DNA of 64,000 nucleotides, from assembly GCA_012934845.2 (NCBI GenBank), contig WNNJ02001415.1, forward strand, positions 1 through 64,000, in the 5' to 3' direction. This DNA comes from Pomphorhynchus laevis. Lineage: Eukaryota > Acanthocephala > Palaeacanthocephala > Echinorhynchida > Pomphorhynchidae. Position 1 is the first letter of the stretch. Every line of letters starts with the position of its first letter. The notes beneath the pieces were generated by a model, which was given only the letters and a program-made list of their open reading frames with translations, did no database searches and was not told the origin of the DNA. The position numbers were made by a program, and so were the translations under genes. Shown here one piece after another: positions 12,841 to 25,834 of the stretch.

Positions 12841-13098
12841 TTAGCCAATGAAACCTATCCACAAGTCTACAATTATCAAATTGAAATCCATTCTAATTTC
12901 AAATTTTTGATTTGTGTAAGAATAGAAATTGGTAGCAGACACTGCCAAGCAGGACAAATGCTGAAGAAGATGAGAATAGAAAGTAATTTTTAGGTAGGTT
13001 TTCCAATTGAAAGATGAACCTTTCATTATCAACACAGGCAAACCATCACCGTTAACAGTTTGCATGCTTTCTAATTTCATTGCATTAAATGGAATCTG
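12841..13098 (-). CDS. Unassigned exon-like open frame
   Basis: On the minus strand an acceptor (acttttcag) precedes IPFNAMKLESMQTVNGDG and more open sequence to a stop at 12,841. Composition is richer in GC than the flanks. Read straight through it gives about 85 residues. A second reading uses a GT near 13,022 and the polypyrimidine-AG at 12,960-12,975 to give a different tail. I do not recognise the family. It lies 1 kb downstream of the cystatin gene on the same strand and could be a last exon of another gene. Confidence 0.3.
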   Translation of the reverse strand, partial: QIPFNAMKLESMQTVNGDGLPVLIMKGSSFNWKTYLKITFYSHLLQHLSCLAVSATNFYSYTNQKFEIRMDFNLIIVDLWIGFIG

Positions 13099-14138
13099 AA
13101 AAGTTGTGTACTTTATTACAACGCTTTAATTTTATATTTCACAAATAATCGTTCTGACTTGTTAAACAGATTCAATCACATTGATCCATAAAGAAGAATT
13201 TAACTTCTAAAAATTATAACAAAGGAAATCGATATTTATCGTATTTAAAGTATTCATTTATTTTTCCTTAAAGTTTTACAAATTCAAAATAATCGTTTTT
13301 GAATATAAAACTTATCATGTAATAATATAATATATTTTAATTGTTAAATTATAAAAGTTTTTAAAAATCAATAATTAATGAGAAAAAGTATTAAAGTATA
13401 TCACAGTTTCACTGTGGTAGAGTATTGATAATCAATATTACAGTATAATACTACATATTTATTATAATAAAATAAAATATATAATATTTTTATAATATTT
13501 TAAAAGTATTTAATACTTTGAGGATAAATATTTTGGATAGACTGAATATTTTATATTTCGCCACAATAAATTGTATTACTTGAGTAGCCAAAGGACTACA
13601 ACTTTTATTTAAAAATGAATAGCAAATTGTCAGCAATTTTAATTATTCAATTAAAATGTTTCTCTTAAAGAATTGTTCAATTAAAAAATATTAATAATTC
13701 TTTTTGTTATTATTTTCTATTAAATTTAAAAAGTTTTATTTATGTTGTCTTTTAATCTATGCATTTGAGATAATTTCCAATAAATAAATTATTTTTTCAT
13801 TATTTCGTATATTTTACAAATGATTTTGAATCTATCTTGACTGAATACAAGTCCTTATCTGTATCCACTTGTTTATTAAAGCAAAGCTTTTACATAAATC
13901 GTGCACACGTAATGTTTGAATGCTTCTCTTGGCGAACTAAGAGAAGGCTAATGTTTTGCTATTATATATAGAATTCAAAATGAACGATCACGGATATAAT
14001 CGAAACTACAAAGAGCTTTATTCCACAATGTAGTCGAAAAATAAGAAAAGATAATTTAATATTATTTAAACTTTAGGACTATTATTAAAAGCAAGTTGCT
14101 ATTGTTGGACTAAAATAATCTGAAATGTCAATTTTACT
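13099..14138. other. AT-rich intergenic stretch
   Basis: Very AT-rich. A few runs of TA and AATA repeats occur near 13,330-13,520. No exon is supported. Confidence 0.4.
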
Positions 14139-17100
14139 TCAGAAATAGGATAATGGGGAGTTCCCAGGCACCGATTTAACGACATTTGAGAGTTCAACCG
14201 GTTTGCCCGTATGCTGCAGCGGTTTGTATATTCTTAAATGATGATAATCATTCGTCGTCTTGTCTTTCACCTAAATGAAAAAAGCAAATAGATAATGTTT
14301 TAATAAGCATTATATTTCGCACAAAATCCGTCCGTACTATCACCGTTATATATCGACTAAAATTCATCAAGCTATTTCAAGCTATATGGCCTTATGATTG
14401 TCATCAACTACTCACGACGTTATTTAATAACGTATTGATTATTAAAGTATGACGAAAGCTGTGAGCAGTAGCAAAATTTGTCGTAATATACAAATCAAAT
14501 GCACATCAAATACTGCATATCAGCTAACATTATCTTGTAGAAATTACTATACCCGAAGAAATAGCATGTTAAATAATTGTTTTATACTAATATTACAATT
14601 ATGTATTTATATATTTATATAAGAAAATATCTTAAAATGAGACTGTTTATCAAATACAGTCTTGATTAAGTATAGATTTTCCTATATTTGAAATAATGAC
14701 TTTTATTTAAAGAACTAACCCTTTTATTTTGAAGGGGTCACTTAATTGATTTGATCAATTTGTACACTTTTGTCCGACTATAATGATCTACTGCTTTGAT
14801 TTAGTGTTCACTTATCTATTGGTAAACCCTGATCGATTTTGGTCAACTTTGCTCCTATAGTTAAATTAGAATTTTGGTTTATAAAGTTATTTTATCATTA
14901 CAAGAAAGGTTTTGAACAGAACGACAATTTCCATTTTATATGACCCAGTAGAACATAATTCTATTAATTCTATTAATGGTACCAGCAACTAATATAGTCC
15001 GTTAATTATAAATCCAACGAAGATTTAATTATCTAATGCTGTGATTAGCGTCTTTACGTAATTTATTAAAAATTATGTAAAAATTGATTTCTAATTAATT
15101 ACTACTTAATAATTAGGGTGTTTATTAGATTAACTATATTCATATAAATGCTAATTATATTCATATTATTGACATGAATTGCAGGTCGACACAGTTTATA
15201 TAATTGAAAATTTATGAAGTTATGAAAAATACGTAAAGAGAATTCAAGTGCATAAGTTCGATACCTTACAGAGCACTTTATAGAAAAGTTTTTGATTAAG
15301 AATTTCGTAGTAATAAATGAGAGGAAATAGTTGACAATGAAATAATTGCTGATTTGTTTAATAAAAGATAAAATCGTAATTGTACTTTATTAAGTTGGAA
15401 CTCATGCAGGCTTATAATTTTTAATGGATTGTAATTTTAACAAAGTAACATTTTATAACAGAGTTGCATTATAGTTTTATCAATATTTCATCAATTATAG
15501 ATGCCATTATGTTACATTACCTTGACAAAATAGTTGATGCCTGAAACAAATTGTGTTTTGTAGGAAACAACTTCCAGATTATCAGTCTTTACTCGCAGAT
15601 GTTTTTCTATATCACATTTGAGCTAAAACAGGTGTAATATAATTTCGTTTTCGAATAAGAGTTCAATTTGATTTTACAATGAATCAGATTAAATAAATTG
15701 AATTTTTAATAAAAGAATTTTAATTTAAAATTAAATTTTGAATTTGAATTTTATTTAATTATACTAAAATCCTATAAATTATAAAATTATGTTAGATTTT
15801 ATTAAAATTTTATATAATTCAAATAAAATTATAATTTAGAGTTAAAACAAATTCTATTTTCGCTTACCGTTTTAATAAGATTTTGAATATCGACCAGATT
15901 ATCCGTTCTTTCACCTGACAATCCACCGAGCTGAGTAAAAAATATAAAATAAATTAAACTTAAATTGAAAATTGAAATATATTTAATGCAAAAACGATTT
16001 TACAGTAAAGAACGTCATTCTTCATAGAGCAAATATAGGAAATTGTAAATCAATTTTACAACAATGCGTTTTAAGATTTTGCTTAACATTTAAATTCGAA
16101 TTATTTATAAAAAATAATAATTTTATCACCACAAAGTCAATTTTTATGGATAAATATCAAGAACATTCATCGTTCCTTAAACAATCAATGAAATCTGACA
16201 GCTTAAAGAATATGCTGATCCAAAACAAATTTTATATTACAAATGATATTAGCATTTCGTTTATCAAATGAACTTTGATAACTAATAGAAGTAAATTACG
16301 TTTTTAGCAATCACCATGTATTGCTCAGGTGTTTATGTAAAAATATAAATAATTAAAAAATATATTTATTTATGTAAAAATATAAATAAATGTAAATATA
16401 ATTTTACATTTAAATATTAATGATAACAAAATTTAAAGACTTTGATGGCATTATAATATAGAAATTTCAATTATATCAAAATATTTATATATGCCTTATA
16501 TGATAATATAATAAAAATACTATATACGATATAATAGCGTATTACATTTTATTGAAAAATTCTATAAAAAATAGTTTTAATAAAAATACATCATATTTAA
16601 ATATGTTTAATAAAATACATATTTTATAATATTAAAATATTAGTATTAAAGATTATTAGTACCATTATTAGTATTAAAATAGTATTAAAGACATATTTTA
16701 TAGTATTGCAGCAAGAGTATTATGTATGATTGTCAATTAACTTGGTCCGTCATCTCACATACAAATAAAAAGTTACATTTTTGTGTACATAACATCAACA
16801 AATCAATCGTCTTCTTTATCAAGAGTCCAATCTACTTAACTGTTGATTACTAAAATATTACTGACGATATAAATAGTAGCTAACCAAGGAATATTTGCAA
16901 ATAAAGACTTAACATCTGAAGTGAAGATTTACTGTCTCTAGAATATCTATTTCTAATTTAGTTAGAGAAATGATGGATATCTTTGATAAAAGAAAAATGA
17001 TTATTAGATTCATTAATTTTTAATACAATAGCAACATATTTAAAAGATACTTGAAATATATTTGAAAATGTATTTGAAATCTTAAAGGAAAAAGTAGAGT

Positions 17101-19877
17101 ATGACGCTACAATAGAACGTGCATAATGAGTATCTTTATAAATCTTAGGTTATAAATACAAGGAATCTGCTTGATTTCTTGTATATAAAAGAATGGCATA
17201 ACGGATTAAACAACTTAACTCTAACTTATTAATTTGGATTTTTTTGTGCTATTGATTTTTCTTAAAAAATCAGAGCCACGTGTAATAACGTGGCTTAGCA
17301 CGAAGATTGAATTGCTCTTGACAGGTCGATATCACAATGCTTCTTAGCACGGCGTTCCAAACCCAATTCACCTGTACATTCGGTCGTAGAGATTGAAATG
17401 CAAATCGCACAATGATTTTTTTCTGTAAAATATGTTTGAAATAATAAATAAAAATATAAAGGAAGTAGAACAATATTATTCTTTATTATTTTCAAAATGT
17501 CTTTAATTCATTATTCTTTTTAATTTAGTGTATTTTGTTTAACTAACAAACTTATGCTTGAATTATGTTTGAAATAATTTCCTTAAGATGATAACAGAAG
17601 CTAACGAAATATAAGAATCAAACGAATTTCTTCGTTACTGTAAATTTATAAAACTATTGGAAGAAATAAAGAATATTTTCAATACATAAATAACAAATTA
17701 AATAAAAAATATTAAAAATTTAATATTATTAACTTATTTAAATTTAAATTTTAGGATCATATAATTACAATATGATATTAGTTATATAATATAGAATATT
17801 ATAAATGTTTGTGTGAAATCAAATATTTAAAGTGAGCCATTTATTGATGAATAAATCTATCAATAAAAATGGATATTGGAAGTAAATTGATAGGCGTTGC
17901 ATTATATGAAGGATAGTTACATTTGCTTTCACGTGTTCTACAATGCATGTGTTTGCAACTATTGTATGCATTTAAGTATCTTATTCGTTGATTATCCGAT
18001 CATTGGCATTGACAGCCATTCTGTTATCAAGTGAGACATATCCTTTGCAAAACTTGAAAATTTAAATGTTAAAACCATTATGTTATAAACACTGATAATC
18101 GGAACACGGTATCACGTTAAGTATATTGGTCAAACAACATGCAGGTATAATAATTGTATTAAAGACAGCTGTCGAATGTATTTAAATGTTCAGACGTTAA
18201 CGTTTTGCGACTGATAACGATGAAACAGAACCAATAGAAGTGACTTATCAAAATCCATAATTGACAAAGGTATAAAAAATGTATCATTATTACTTCAAAA
18301 TGACTTTCTTACCCGACGATGTGAACTTTGTGGCTAAAATAAATTTACGATAATAAAGATAGATTATTATAAAAAATGCGTAATCTGTAATTATTATTAA
18401 GTAGATAGAATTATTTTGTAAATATTAATTAAATTATTATTTTTTAAATTTAAATTTGAAATTAACATTAACTTTTATTTTAATTTATCTTTAAATATTT
18501 ACATTTACAGATTAGATAAGCAATTAATAGGATACACAACCGAAGTAGCTTCTTATGCCAAATGAACTTTATCAGTTTAAATCTAAAATTATAACAATAT
18601 TGTATTATTTGAAATGTATAATTTATACTTTTAATATGGTTCTACAATATACTAATATTTTTGGTTAAAATGTAATATAATTAAACTTTACTAGAAAACT
18701 AAGCAAATTGTAATCCAATTTAATTTATCAAATTAGCTTATACAACCAAAGTAGGCAACGCATTCTTTATATCATTAGTGATATATAATATATATCATTA
18801 ATATATGCAAAATCTGAAATTTTTGAATATAATTAACTGGTAAAAATTGACAAAAGCTTTGCACAAATTTATACAACGTAACATATTTGTATATTTTAAG
18901 TTATACCTATGTAGTCATTGTTATTACCATTAAAATTTTGATGACTATTTTATTCTGCACTCCGCTTTAATTCTATCCATAAACCAACAGCAGTACGCTT
19001 CATTTCTGTATTGGTGGACCTCGTCAACTACTGATTCAATACTTACGTTTCACGTTTCGGTCCTTTATAATGCTGGCTGACGAGCATTCGACTCGTCTGC
19101 TTTATTAACAATTATATTTAATAAAAGACTTTTGTCTTACATTATTCTAATGTAATTGAAATCATTTCTAATTTCAAATTAAATCAGCGTAGGTAGGGAA
19201 GGTGCTACCGTCAATTTAAAACCTACCCATATTTGTATGTATCATGCAAATATTATTTATGAACATATCTTGTATTGATCAATAACACAATTATAAATTA
19301 ATGCAATCATAGATTTTGTAATATAATTGTATATTACAATATTTTTAGAATTGAGAGGATTCCGTATGATGTAGTTTATAGATGATTCCGTATGAATCAG
19401 TTTGGTAGTCACGAAAAATCGACAAAACGATAACTAGTACCGCTTCGTCATCGTTTTGACTCATCATATTTGACTCATTATCATTATTTGACTGATCATC
19501 ATTATTTTGAATCGTCATCGGTCCTCCTCCGGATTCAGCAGTGTGAGGTACCCGGTATTTAATTAGTCAAAACTATGACGAAAGAGTACTAGTTATCGTT
19601 TTGTCGATTATTTCGTGGCTGCCAAACTGATTATACAATACAATTGTGTTGTATATTGTAATTATGAATTTTGTATCAATAATTCGTCATTATTAACATT
19701 TGATTTTATCTGAGAACTAACTAACAATTCGAGAAAATTGCTAATTTTTATTCCTATACAATTTGAAAATTATAAAACAAAACGTATAAATTTTGGTACC
19801 TGAATAGCTGGATAGACACGTCTCGTTTCCAAATATGTGATCAGAAATACGAAAAAGAAAAAAACAGCAGATCTCAT
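14139..19877 (-). CDS. Secreted stefin-like cystatin (cysteine protease inhibitor), five exons
   Basis: Cystatins block papain-like cathepsins. Minus-strand exons 19,877-19,800, 18,333-18,313, 15,930-15,868, 15,622-15,521 and 14,270-14,139 are all bounded by GT...AG and all join in phase 0, giving 131 residues. Exon 1 encodes a signal peptide (MRSAVFFFFVFLITYLETRR). Exon 2 is a 21-nt microexon (PQSSHRR). Exon 3 has the N-terminal inhibitory glycines (LGGLSGERTD). Exon 4 has the QxVxG loop as QFVSG in YKTQFVSGINYFVK. Exon 5 matches the stefin C-terminus (HLRIYKPLQHTGKPVEL...SPLSYF). Overall the protein is like stefin A/B, which normally lack signal peptides, though signal-bearing stefins are known in some flatworms. 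One cysteine (LKCDIE) is atypical for stefins. The second hairpin has PG where type 2 cystatins carry PW. Intron 1 holds two repeats (18.9-19.63 kb), and intron 2 holds an additional exon-like island at 17.3-17.4 kb. Confidence 0.85.
17270..17422 (-). other. Possible alternative or additional exon inside the cystatin gene
   Basis: A GC-richer island with a good acceptor (tattttacag) just upstream at 17,423. In phase 0, continuous with the microexon, it reads KKIIVRFAFQSLRPNVQ to an internal donor (CAG|gtgaat at 17,372). That would be a 51-nt exon keeping phase 0 into exon 3. Without that donor it runs to a stop at 17,270. Another frame is cysteine-rich (HCAICIS, then ECTG, CDIDLSRAIQSSC) and also ends in the island. 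Which reading is used, if any, cannot be told from sequence. Confidence 0.35.
18900..19235 (-). repeat. Dispersed repeat, family R2, with hammerhead-like boxes
   Basis: This shares GCAGTACGCTTCATTTC, CACGTTTCGGTCCTTTA and CTCGTCTGCTTT with copies near 62.2 and 62.7 kb. In minus-strand sense it reads GGACC-GAAAC (19,063-19,054), then GTATTG (19,042-19,037), a degenerate TTGACGA, GGTCC (19,020-19,016) and CAATAC (19,013-19,008). The two arm pairs interleave. It lies in cystatin intron 1. Confidence 0.6.
19398..19629. mobile_element. MITE with about 63-bp terminal inverted repeats
   Basis: The left arm begins CAGTTTGGTAGTCACGAAA and the right arm ends TTTCGTGGCTGCCAAACTG. The inner parts (GTTTTGTCGAT and CTAGTACTCTTTCGTCAT) are also complementary with few mismatches. 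Length is about 232 bp with no coding frame. The flanks share GATTCCGTATGA on the left only. It is inserted in intron 1 of the cystatin gene. Confidence 0.7.
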
Positions 19878-20039
19878 GAGTGTAAGTAATAACTTTTCCT
19901 AACTTAATTTTTCATACATAATACCGTACTATTACGATCTATTTATATTGAAAGAAACAATTGATGCGTATCATAATGTAACCACATTTTTAAAATAATA
20001 AATCAATATTCAGCAAAAATACTTGTTGCGACTGCATGA

Positions 20040-20460
20040 GTTCGAATTCAAATAACATTTCGAATTCGAATAACATTTCGAATTAGAATAACATCTCGAA
20101 TTCGAATAACATCTCGAATTCGAATAACATCTCGAATTCGAATAACATCTCGAATTCGAATAACATCTCGAATTCGAATAACATCTCGAATTCGAATAAC
20201 ATCTCGAATTCGAATAACATCTCGAATTCGAATAACATCTCGAATTCGAATAACATCTCGAATTCGAATAACATCTCGAATTCGAATAATACATCTAATT
20301 CGAAAAACAATGAATTCGAATAGCAGCTAATTCGAATATCATAGCGAATTCGAATAACATAGCGAATTCGAATAACATAGCGAATTCGAAAAACAGTGAA
20401 TTCAAAAAAGCGAATTCAATAACATCTCGAATTCGAATAACTTAGCGAATTTTAATAAAA
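20040..20460. repeat. 18-bp minisatellite (CTCGAATTCGAATAACAT)
   Basis: About thirteen near-perfect 18-bp units run from 20,040 to 20,290, followed by degenerate units to about 20,460 (and scattered ones to 20,540). Each unit contains the palindrome CGAATTCG. Long open frames through it are a by-product of the 18-bp period and are not genes. Confidence 0.9.
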
Positions 20461-20569
20461 ATATCCAGCAGTTGAAGGTGAATACCTTGAATAACAGCGA
20501 TTTCGAATTGCATAACGAATTCGTATAACATATTGAATTCGGCTAATAATGACTTCGAAGATGATTCAA

Positions 20570-20885
20570 ATACTATTATCGTTGATTAAGAATCAGAAAA
20601 AATTGTTTTGATTATGCCAAAATAATCAAAAAATACTCTTGAAATCGACGGAAAACAACATTTTAACGTGCTATAACATCAACATAGATTATTTTAAAAA
20701 TCATTGCATAGTAATCAGCTCAGCTTACATAGTCCACGTATTTTGAACAATTTATAAATTATAAAAATGAAAAAATATCAATCAATGGAAATATATTAAC
20801 CGAATTAAGTTTTTAATTTAGTACTTAATTAAAGTTAATAACTTCATAAAGTAATCAGATTAATTAACTAAGTTAGAGTTTTAAT
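20570..20885. other. AT-rich stretch after the minisatellite
   Basis: Degenerate GAATTCG words fade out by about 20,550. The remainder is AT-rich with no supported exon. Confidence 0.4.
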
Positions 20886-22590
20886 GTGTAACGTCATCTA
20901 GAGTAACTGGTATACTATCAGGATTCGGCTTCTGTTCTTCAACCCATCATAGCTGTCTAGTCATATGCATGGCAATAAAGTATGCTTTGCGATTATTCAG
21001 ATCTCTTTCTAACAAAGAGTATACTATTAACTAATCATCCATAAATCTTTTCCCCATTAGTTGTTTAATTTTATTTAAATAATATATATAACCTGATAAA
21101 AACTCAAAATATTTAAAGTTTTATTTTTAATACTTTTCTTATTTTTGTTAATTTAATACCAAATTCACAAAATCTAGTAATGTATTATATAGATAATACA
21201 TAATATTATAGATATAACATTGTGTGATCTAGTAAAATTGATAAAATGAAGGAAAGCTTCCATCAAAAGATCAACAGCACCGTTTCTGTGATATCCTAAT
21301 CACATCAGTGTTGAATAAAAAGCAAGAATGATTTATATGCATCTCGGAATATGCGGCTTCAGAAATTCATTAAATTGAAGGTTTCATATCCGGAATATAT
21401 ATTCTAATATTTATATTCTAACAACGAGTATACTATCCATCCATAAATCTTTTATCCATAAGATGTTTAATTTTATTTAAAATATATATAATCTTGATGT
21501 GATCATGCGATCTCAGAATAAGTTCTGGTAATCGTTTGATGAATCACCAGCTTTGACGTGTATGGAGTTGGAAGTAATGAAGAAATTATGGGAATGCTTC
21601 ATTCGAAGCATTCAAAAGAATGCTTCAAACGATCACCAGCACCGATTCTATGATCTCCTAATCACAGCAGTGTTATATATAGATATGTAATATATAAATA
21701 TTTAGTATTTATAAATTATAAATACTAAATAAATTATAATTATATAAATATAATTATTAAAAACGATTAGCAAATTGACAAGCAATTCTGAACAAATATT
21801 TGATTTAAATAAAAACAATTTAATTAACAAACAAAGTTAATTTAACTTTTCCACAAAGCTGTAATTTTTATTTCTATGCGAGTTTTAAAACTAAAATCTT
21901 GTGCTTGAAAACAAGAAAGGCAATCAAAAATAAACATCATTCGTATGGCATTAACATTTCGGCAATCCCAATACATTCTAATTCACTGGCGTGATCAGCT
22001 AAAACAGATTTGTATGTTTTGCGATTATTTAGATCTCTTTATAATAAGGAATATTCTATTCATCCATAAAAATTTCCCCATAAGATGTTTAATTTTATTT
22101 AATTTTAATATTTAGAATCTTGAGGTGATCGGACGATCAAAGAATAAGTTCTGGTGATCCTTTGATAAATCACCAGCATCGACGTGTATGCAGTTGGAAG
22201 TAATGAAGGAATGATATCGTAGCTGGTTTCTGCTGAGAAATAACATAGTGTTATTTATGGACAGCATGCTTTCTGTCGTAATACGACCTGATAGCTCAAG
22301 CTACTATGTAGCCAGCTAAAATACGGGTTAGTCGAAGAGGTCCGGAAATATCTCAACAAAATGAAATTTAACCGATTACTAACAAGACGATTTCAATGCA
22401 CTTTTTTCCGTTTGAACAAACACTATATAATCGGAATTATGGTGCTACTGCAAGATCACCTCTTGGCCTTTCTTTTGCAGATTTAGCTGAACTTTCAAGA
22501 GTCCGGACTCTTTAACTCCCAAATTAAACCACTTAGATTGTTTTAAATCATTTAAATTGAGATTAGAGAAATCTCCTACAATCTCAATTT
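20886..22590. repeat. Cluster of diverged PLE ends and an associated hairpin repeat
   Basis: Words from the PLE 3' region recur (ATCCATAAATCTTTT, TTAATTTTATTTAA, CATCATAGCTG). Three related blocks (about 21,240-21,330, 21,480-21,670 and 22,120-22,215) share AAGTTCTGG, AATCACCAGC and GACGTGTATG. The block at 22,150 can fold as CTGGTGAT...ATCACCAG. From 22,250 to 22,560 the sequence is slightly GC-richer and unassigned. I see no gene in this stretch. Confidence 0.5.
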
Positions 22591-22594
22591 GAAA

Positions 22595-25300
22595 AATTAA
22601 ATCAGCAAACTGAGTCTACGTATTTAATATAATTATAAAATAAACAAAACATAATAATGCTAAATCAAAATTTAATAATTAAATAATAAAATTAATAATT
22701 GTTTTTAGATTTTCTATAATTTAAATCAAGTTAAAAAAATGAAATTTAAAATAAACGTCATTTTTATGAATTGACTAATAAATAACAGACGTTGTATCAG
22801 AATAAGAATTAGAGGTCATCAGGAGGAACTGCTATGCTATCAGGTTTCGGCCCCTAACTCCTCTACCCAACATATCAGCGGGGCCAAATACATGCTAATG
22901 ATGTATTTCCTCTGAAAAAACTATCTAGTATCTTATTCTAATACAAAGTATATTATTTATTATCCATCCATAAAAATTTGCCACTTAAGAGTTTAAATTT
23001 ATTCTTTATATTATTGTGTTGATTTATATATTTTACTATTTTCTGCTTGATGTTATTTTTATAGTAACCTAGTTTAAAATATGTATCTATTAAATTATTT
23101 AAATGATTTTGAAGAAAGCCAATATCATTACATATTGTTGCAATTCTTAAAATTTCATTATTTAATGTATTATATTTTATATTATATGGTATGCATGAAT
23201 GCTCATGCAAAAATATGTTTCTTGTAAATTTAAATATGTCATCTTTACGATATAAATTAATAGTAGTTTTAGTTAATGTTAATTTAATGTTCATATCTAG
23301 ATATACACTTCTTTATCATTAATATTGGTTTTGTTAAGAATAAGGCTTTCTGGATAAATGTGCTCACTAATTGAATAAAAATTATTAGAATTAAATACAC
23401 ATATATCATCAATGTATCGAAACATATATTTCATATATTTATATTGTTTAGATTTAGTTTTTACACAGTTATGAACAAATTCATATTCTATAAAGCTTAA
23501 AAACAAGTCAGCTATAATTGGGCTACTATTACCACCCATTGGAACACCTTTTACTTGTCTAAATATAGATGTCCCTACTTTTAAATGATTTTGATTTATC
23601 AGAATATTTAAGGATTCTATTAATTCAATTTTATCCATACATTTATATTTATTTGATGGTTTAATTTTTGTTAGATAGGCGTTATAATTATTATAACATA
23701 TATATGTATATCTTTTTCCGAATATAAGGTTAATTAATTTTACTAACGCTTCTTTAATATCTACTAAATCTAGATTTGTATAAAGCGTACTAAAATCGTA
23801 TGTATTTATATTTTGAAAATTTATTCCTTTTGTCTGTTCTAAAAATTCTTTTGTAGAATTAATACTGAAATAGTGTTTTATACCAGTATTAATTTCGATT
23901 ATCTTGCAATATTTTTTAAAATGTGCTTTAATTACTTTAAGTATTTTATTCATATAGACAGAAAGTGGTTTTAATGTACATTTAAACGCACTACATATGA
24001 ACCTAGGTTTTATTAAATTTTTATGTAATTTTGGATTCCAATATAATATAGGTATAGTTTTATTATCTAATTCAACCTTTATACCCTTTTTATCCATTAT
24101 TGAACAGTGACTTGTAATAGTTGTTTCAAAACTCAACTCACTACGTTCATATGTTGAATTTACATTTAAATCATTAGAATTAACCTCTTTCACTAGTATA
24201 TCATAATAAAGCTTTTTGCATATGAAGACAAAGTTATTACTAGCTTTATCAATAGTTGTTATTATATAGTTATCCTTTAATTTAGTAAGTTCTTTATACA
24301 TATCTTTATTAATTTTATCTTTTCTTTTATAATTGTTTGTTATTTTCATTTTATTTTTAATTTTATCAAATATATAATCTTTCCAAATGTTTATCTTTGA
24401 TATATTCGAGCTTTCACTATTAATCAGCTTACTAAAGTAATCATTTAAGTTATTATATAACGAATTGTAAATTTTATTTTTGTCATTTTATTATTTAATC
24501 TTTATTTATACCCTTTTGATAGCATATTTCTTAATTCACAATTTTCAATTAATTCTAGATTATGAGTGCATATATGTTCATTTATTTTTCAAAATTAAGA
24601 CTTTTACAATTGCATTATGTTTCCATTATGTTTCTAATATTATCGTTACATATTGATTTTAATTCTTTATTATAATTGCAAATTTTTCGTCCTAATGGTG
24701 GTAGGAGTTTATACCTTACCTTTGGAATATATTTACTTAAATCTGACCCTATTATTTCTTTACTTTTAGAATTATTTAAAAGTCCGGCTATATTTATGTT
24801 ATCTATACATTTATTAATGAATAGATGGTTAATGTATATTTTTCTTGCTATTATTAAAATGTATTGTACGATTATAGTATTTTGTATTACAATAACTGTC
24901 TATTATACAACTTAGCCTATCATAGTCGTTAATTAATTTTTGATTTATTGAACAAATGATATCTTTAGAAAAACTTCTTATATTTACATAAAGATCTTTT
25001 AGCCTATTATCTCTTAAAAGTTGTTTTAATATTTCTAGTTGTTCATTTATATACATATCTTTTTTAATATTTTTAACTCTATTTTTCCTATTCCTTTTAT
25101 CACCATGACTTCTTAGTTGGCGTTTAACCGGATTATTATAATATAGTTGTTTATTATGTATTATACTACTTCTGCCAATTCCTTGTACCACGTCATTCAA
25201 TCCTAATGGGTACATGGAATTAAGCGTTTTAATCCAAAAATCTTCTTTTTTTAATAGTTTTTGATTTAATATTGAAATTTCGCTTCTGATTAACACTTAA
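22595..25300 (-). mobile_element. Penelope-like retroelement, copy 1
   Basis: Minus-strand coding pieces at 25,296-24,829, 24,349-23,297 and 23,294-22,953 are in element order. The first has EDFWIKTLNSMYPLGLN, the tail of a GIY-YIG domain that sits before the reverse transcriptase in N-terminal-endonuclease PLEs. The second has STLYTNLDL, VPMGGNSSPIIADLF and FRYIDDICVF, the reverse-transcriptase palm motifs. The non-coding 3' end (22,595-22,950) carries the conserved terminal sequence with interleaved arms described in the findings. It appears 5'-truncated just inside the endonuclease and is interrupted in a few places. It is nearly identical to copy 2 at 44.4 kb, hence young. It lies directly downstream of the SH2 exons. 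Confidence 0.85.
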
Positions 25301-25834
25301 ATATTAAAGTCAAATATTAAAATTTTTGGTTAGGTGGCAAAATCGATTTGCTAATTTTAATCCTTTTACTTTATCGTCATCAAGTATAAGCTACTAAAAC
25401 ATAAAGAGCTGCTCTGTAAATCAAGATTACATCGAGTTAAATTAAGCAAAACGAAATTTAGAAAAAAGATTAATTTATCACAAGAACAAAATGATTATAA
25501 AAACAAATATTTCGTTAGCTAAGGACATCAGGAAAGTGAAACTTAAGAATCCGAACTTGATATGGTGAATAGCCAGTATATACATTTATTTGTATCTATA
25601 AATGATATCTATAAAATAATCGGGATTATTTTAATTTTCCGAAGATTGTTATCGTAAATGAATTTATTGAAGATTAATAAATGATAAATATTATTTATAT
25701 TATATCATTTAGATGATATTATAATTTTTTATTATATAAAAAATAATATTTAAAAGATATAAACATTTAAATTCTTTGACCGTAAAGGCTAAAAACATTC
25801 AATATTATAATAGCAACGGAGATACCATTGGTAC
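25301..25834. other. AT-rich stretch between PLE copy 1 and SH2 exon
   Basis: No exon supported. At 25,638-25,672 the words GAAGATTGTTATCG and AAATGAATTTAT repeat the SH2 exon sequence of 25,894-25,921, so a small exon fragment has been duplicated about 255 bp away. The rest of the SH2 domain is not found here. Confidence 0.45.

Noticed and set aside
15335-15375. Another PLE reverse-transcriptase remnant (EIIADLF on the plus strand)
   Set aside because: Only seven residues match and nothing flanking agrees; it may be chance in AT-rich sequence.
17900-18060. Small minus frame MAVNANDRIINE in a cystatin intron
   Set aside because: Only twelve residues and no phase-compatible splice sites with neighbouring exons.
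20010-20310. Two long minus-strand frames of repeated CYSNSR or MLFEFE
   Set aside because: They are translations of the 18-bp minisatellite, which is open in several frames because 18 is a multiple of three.
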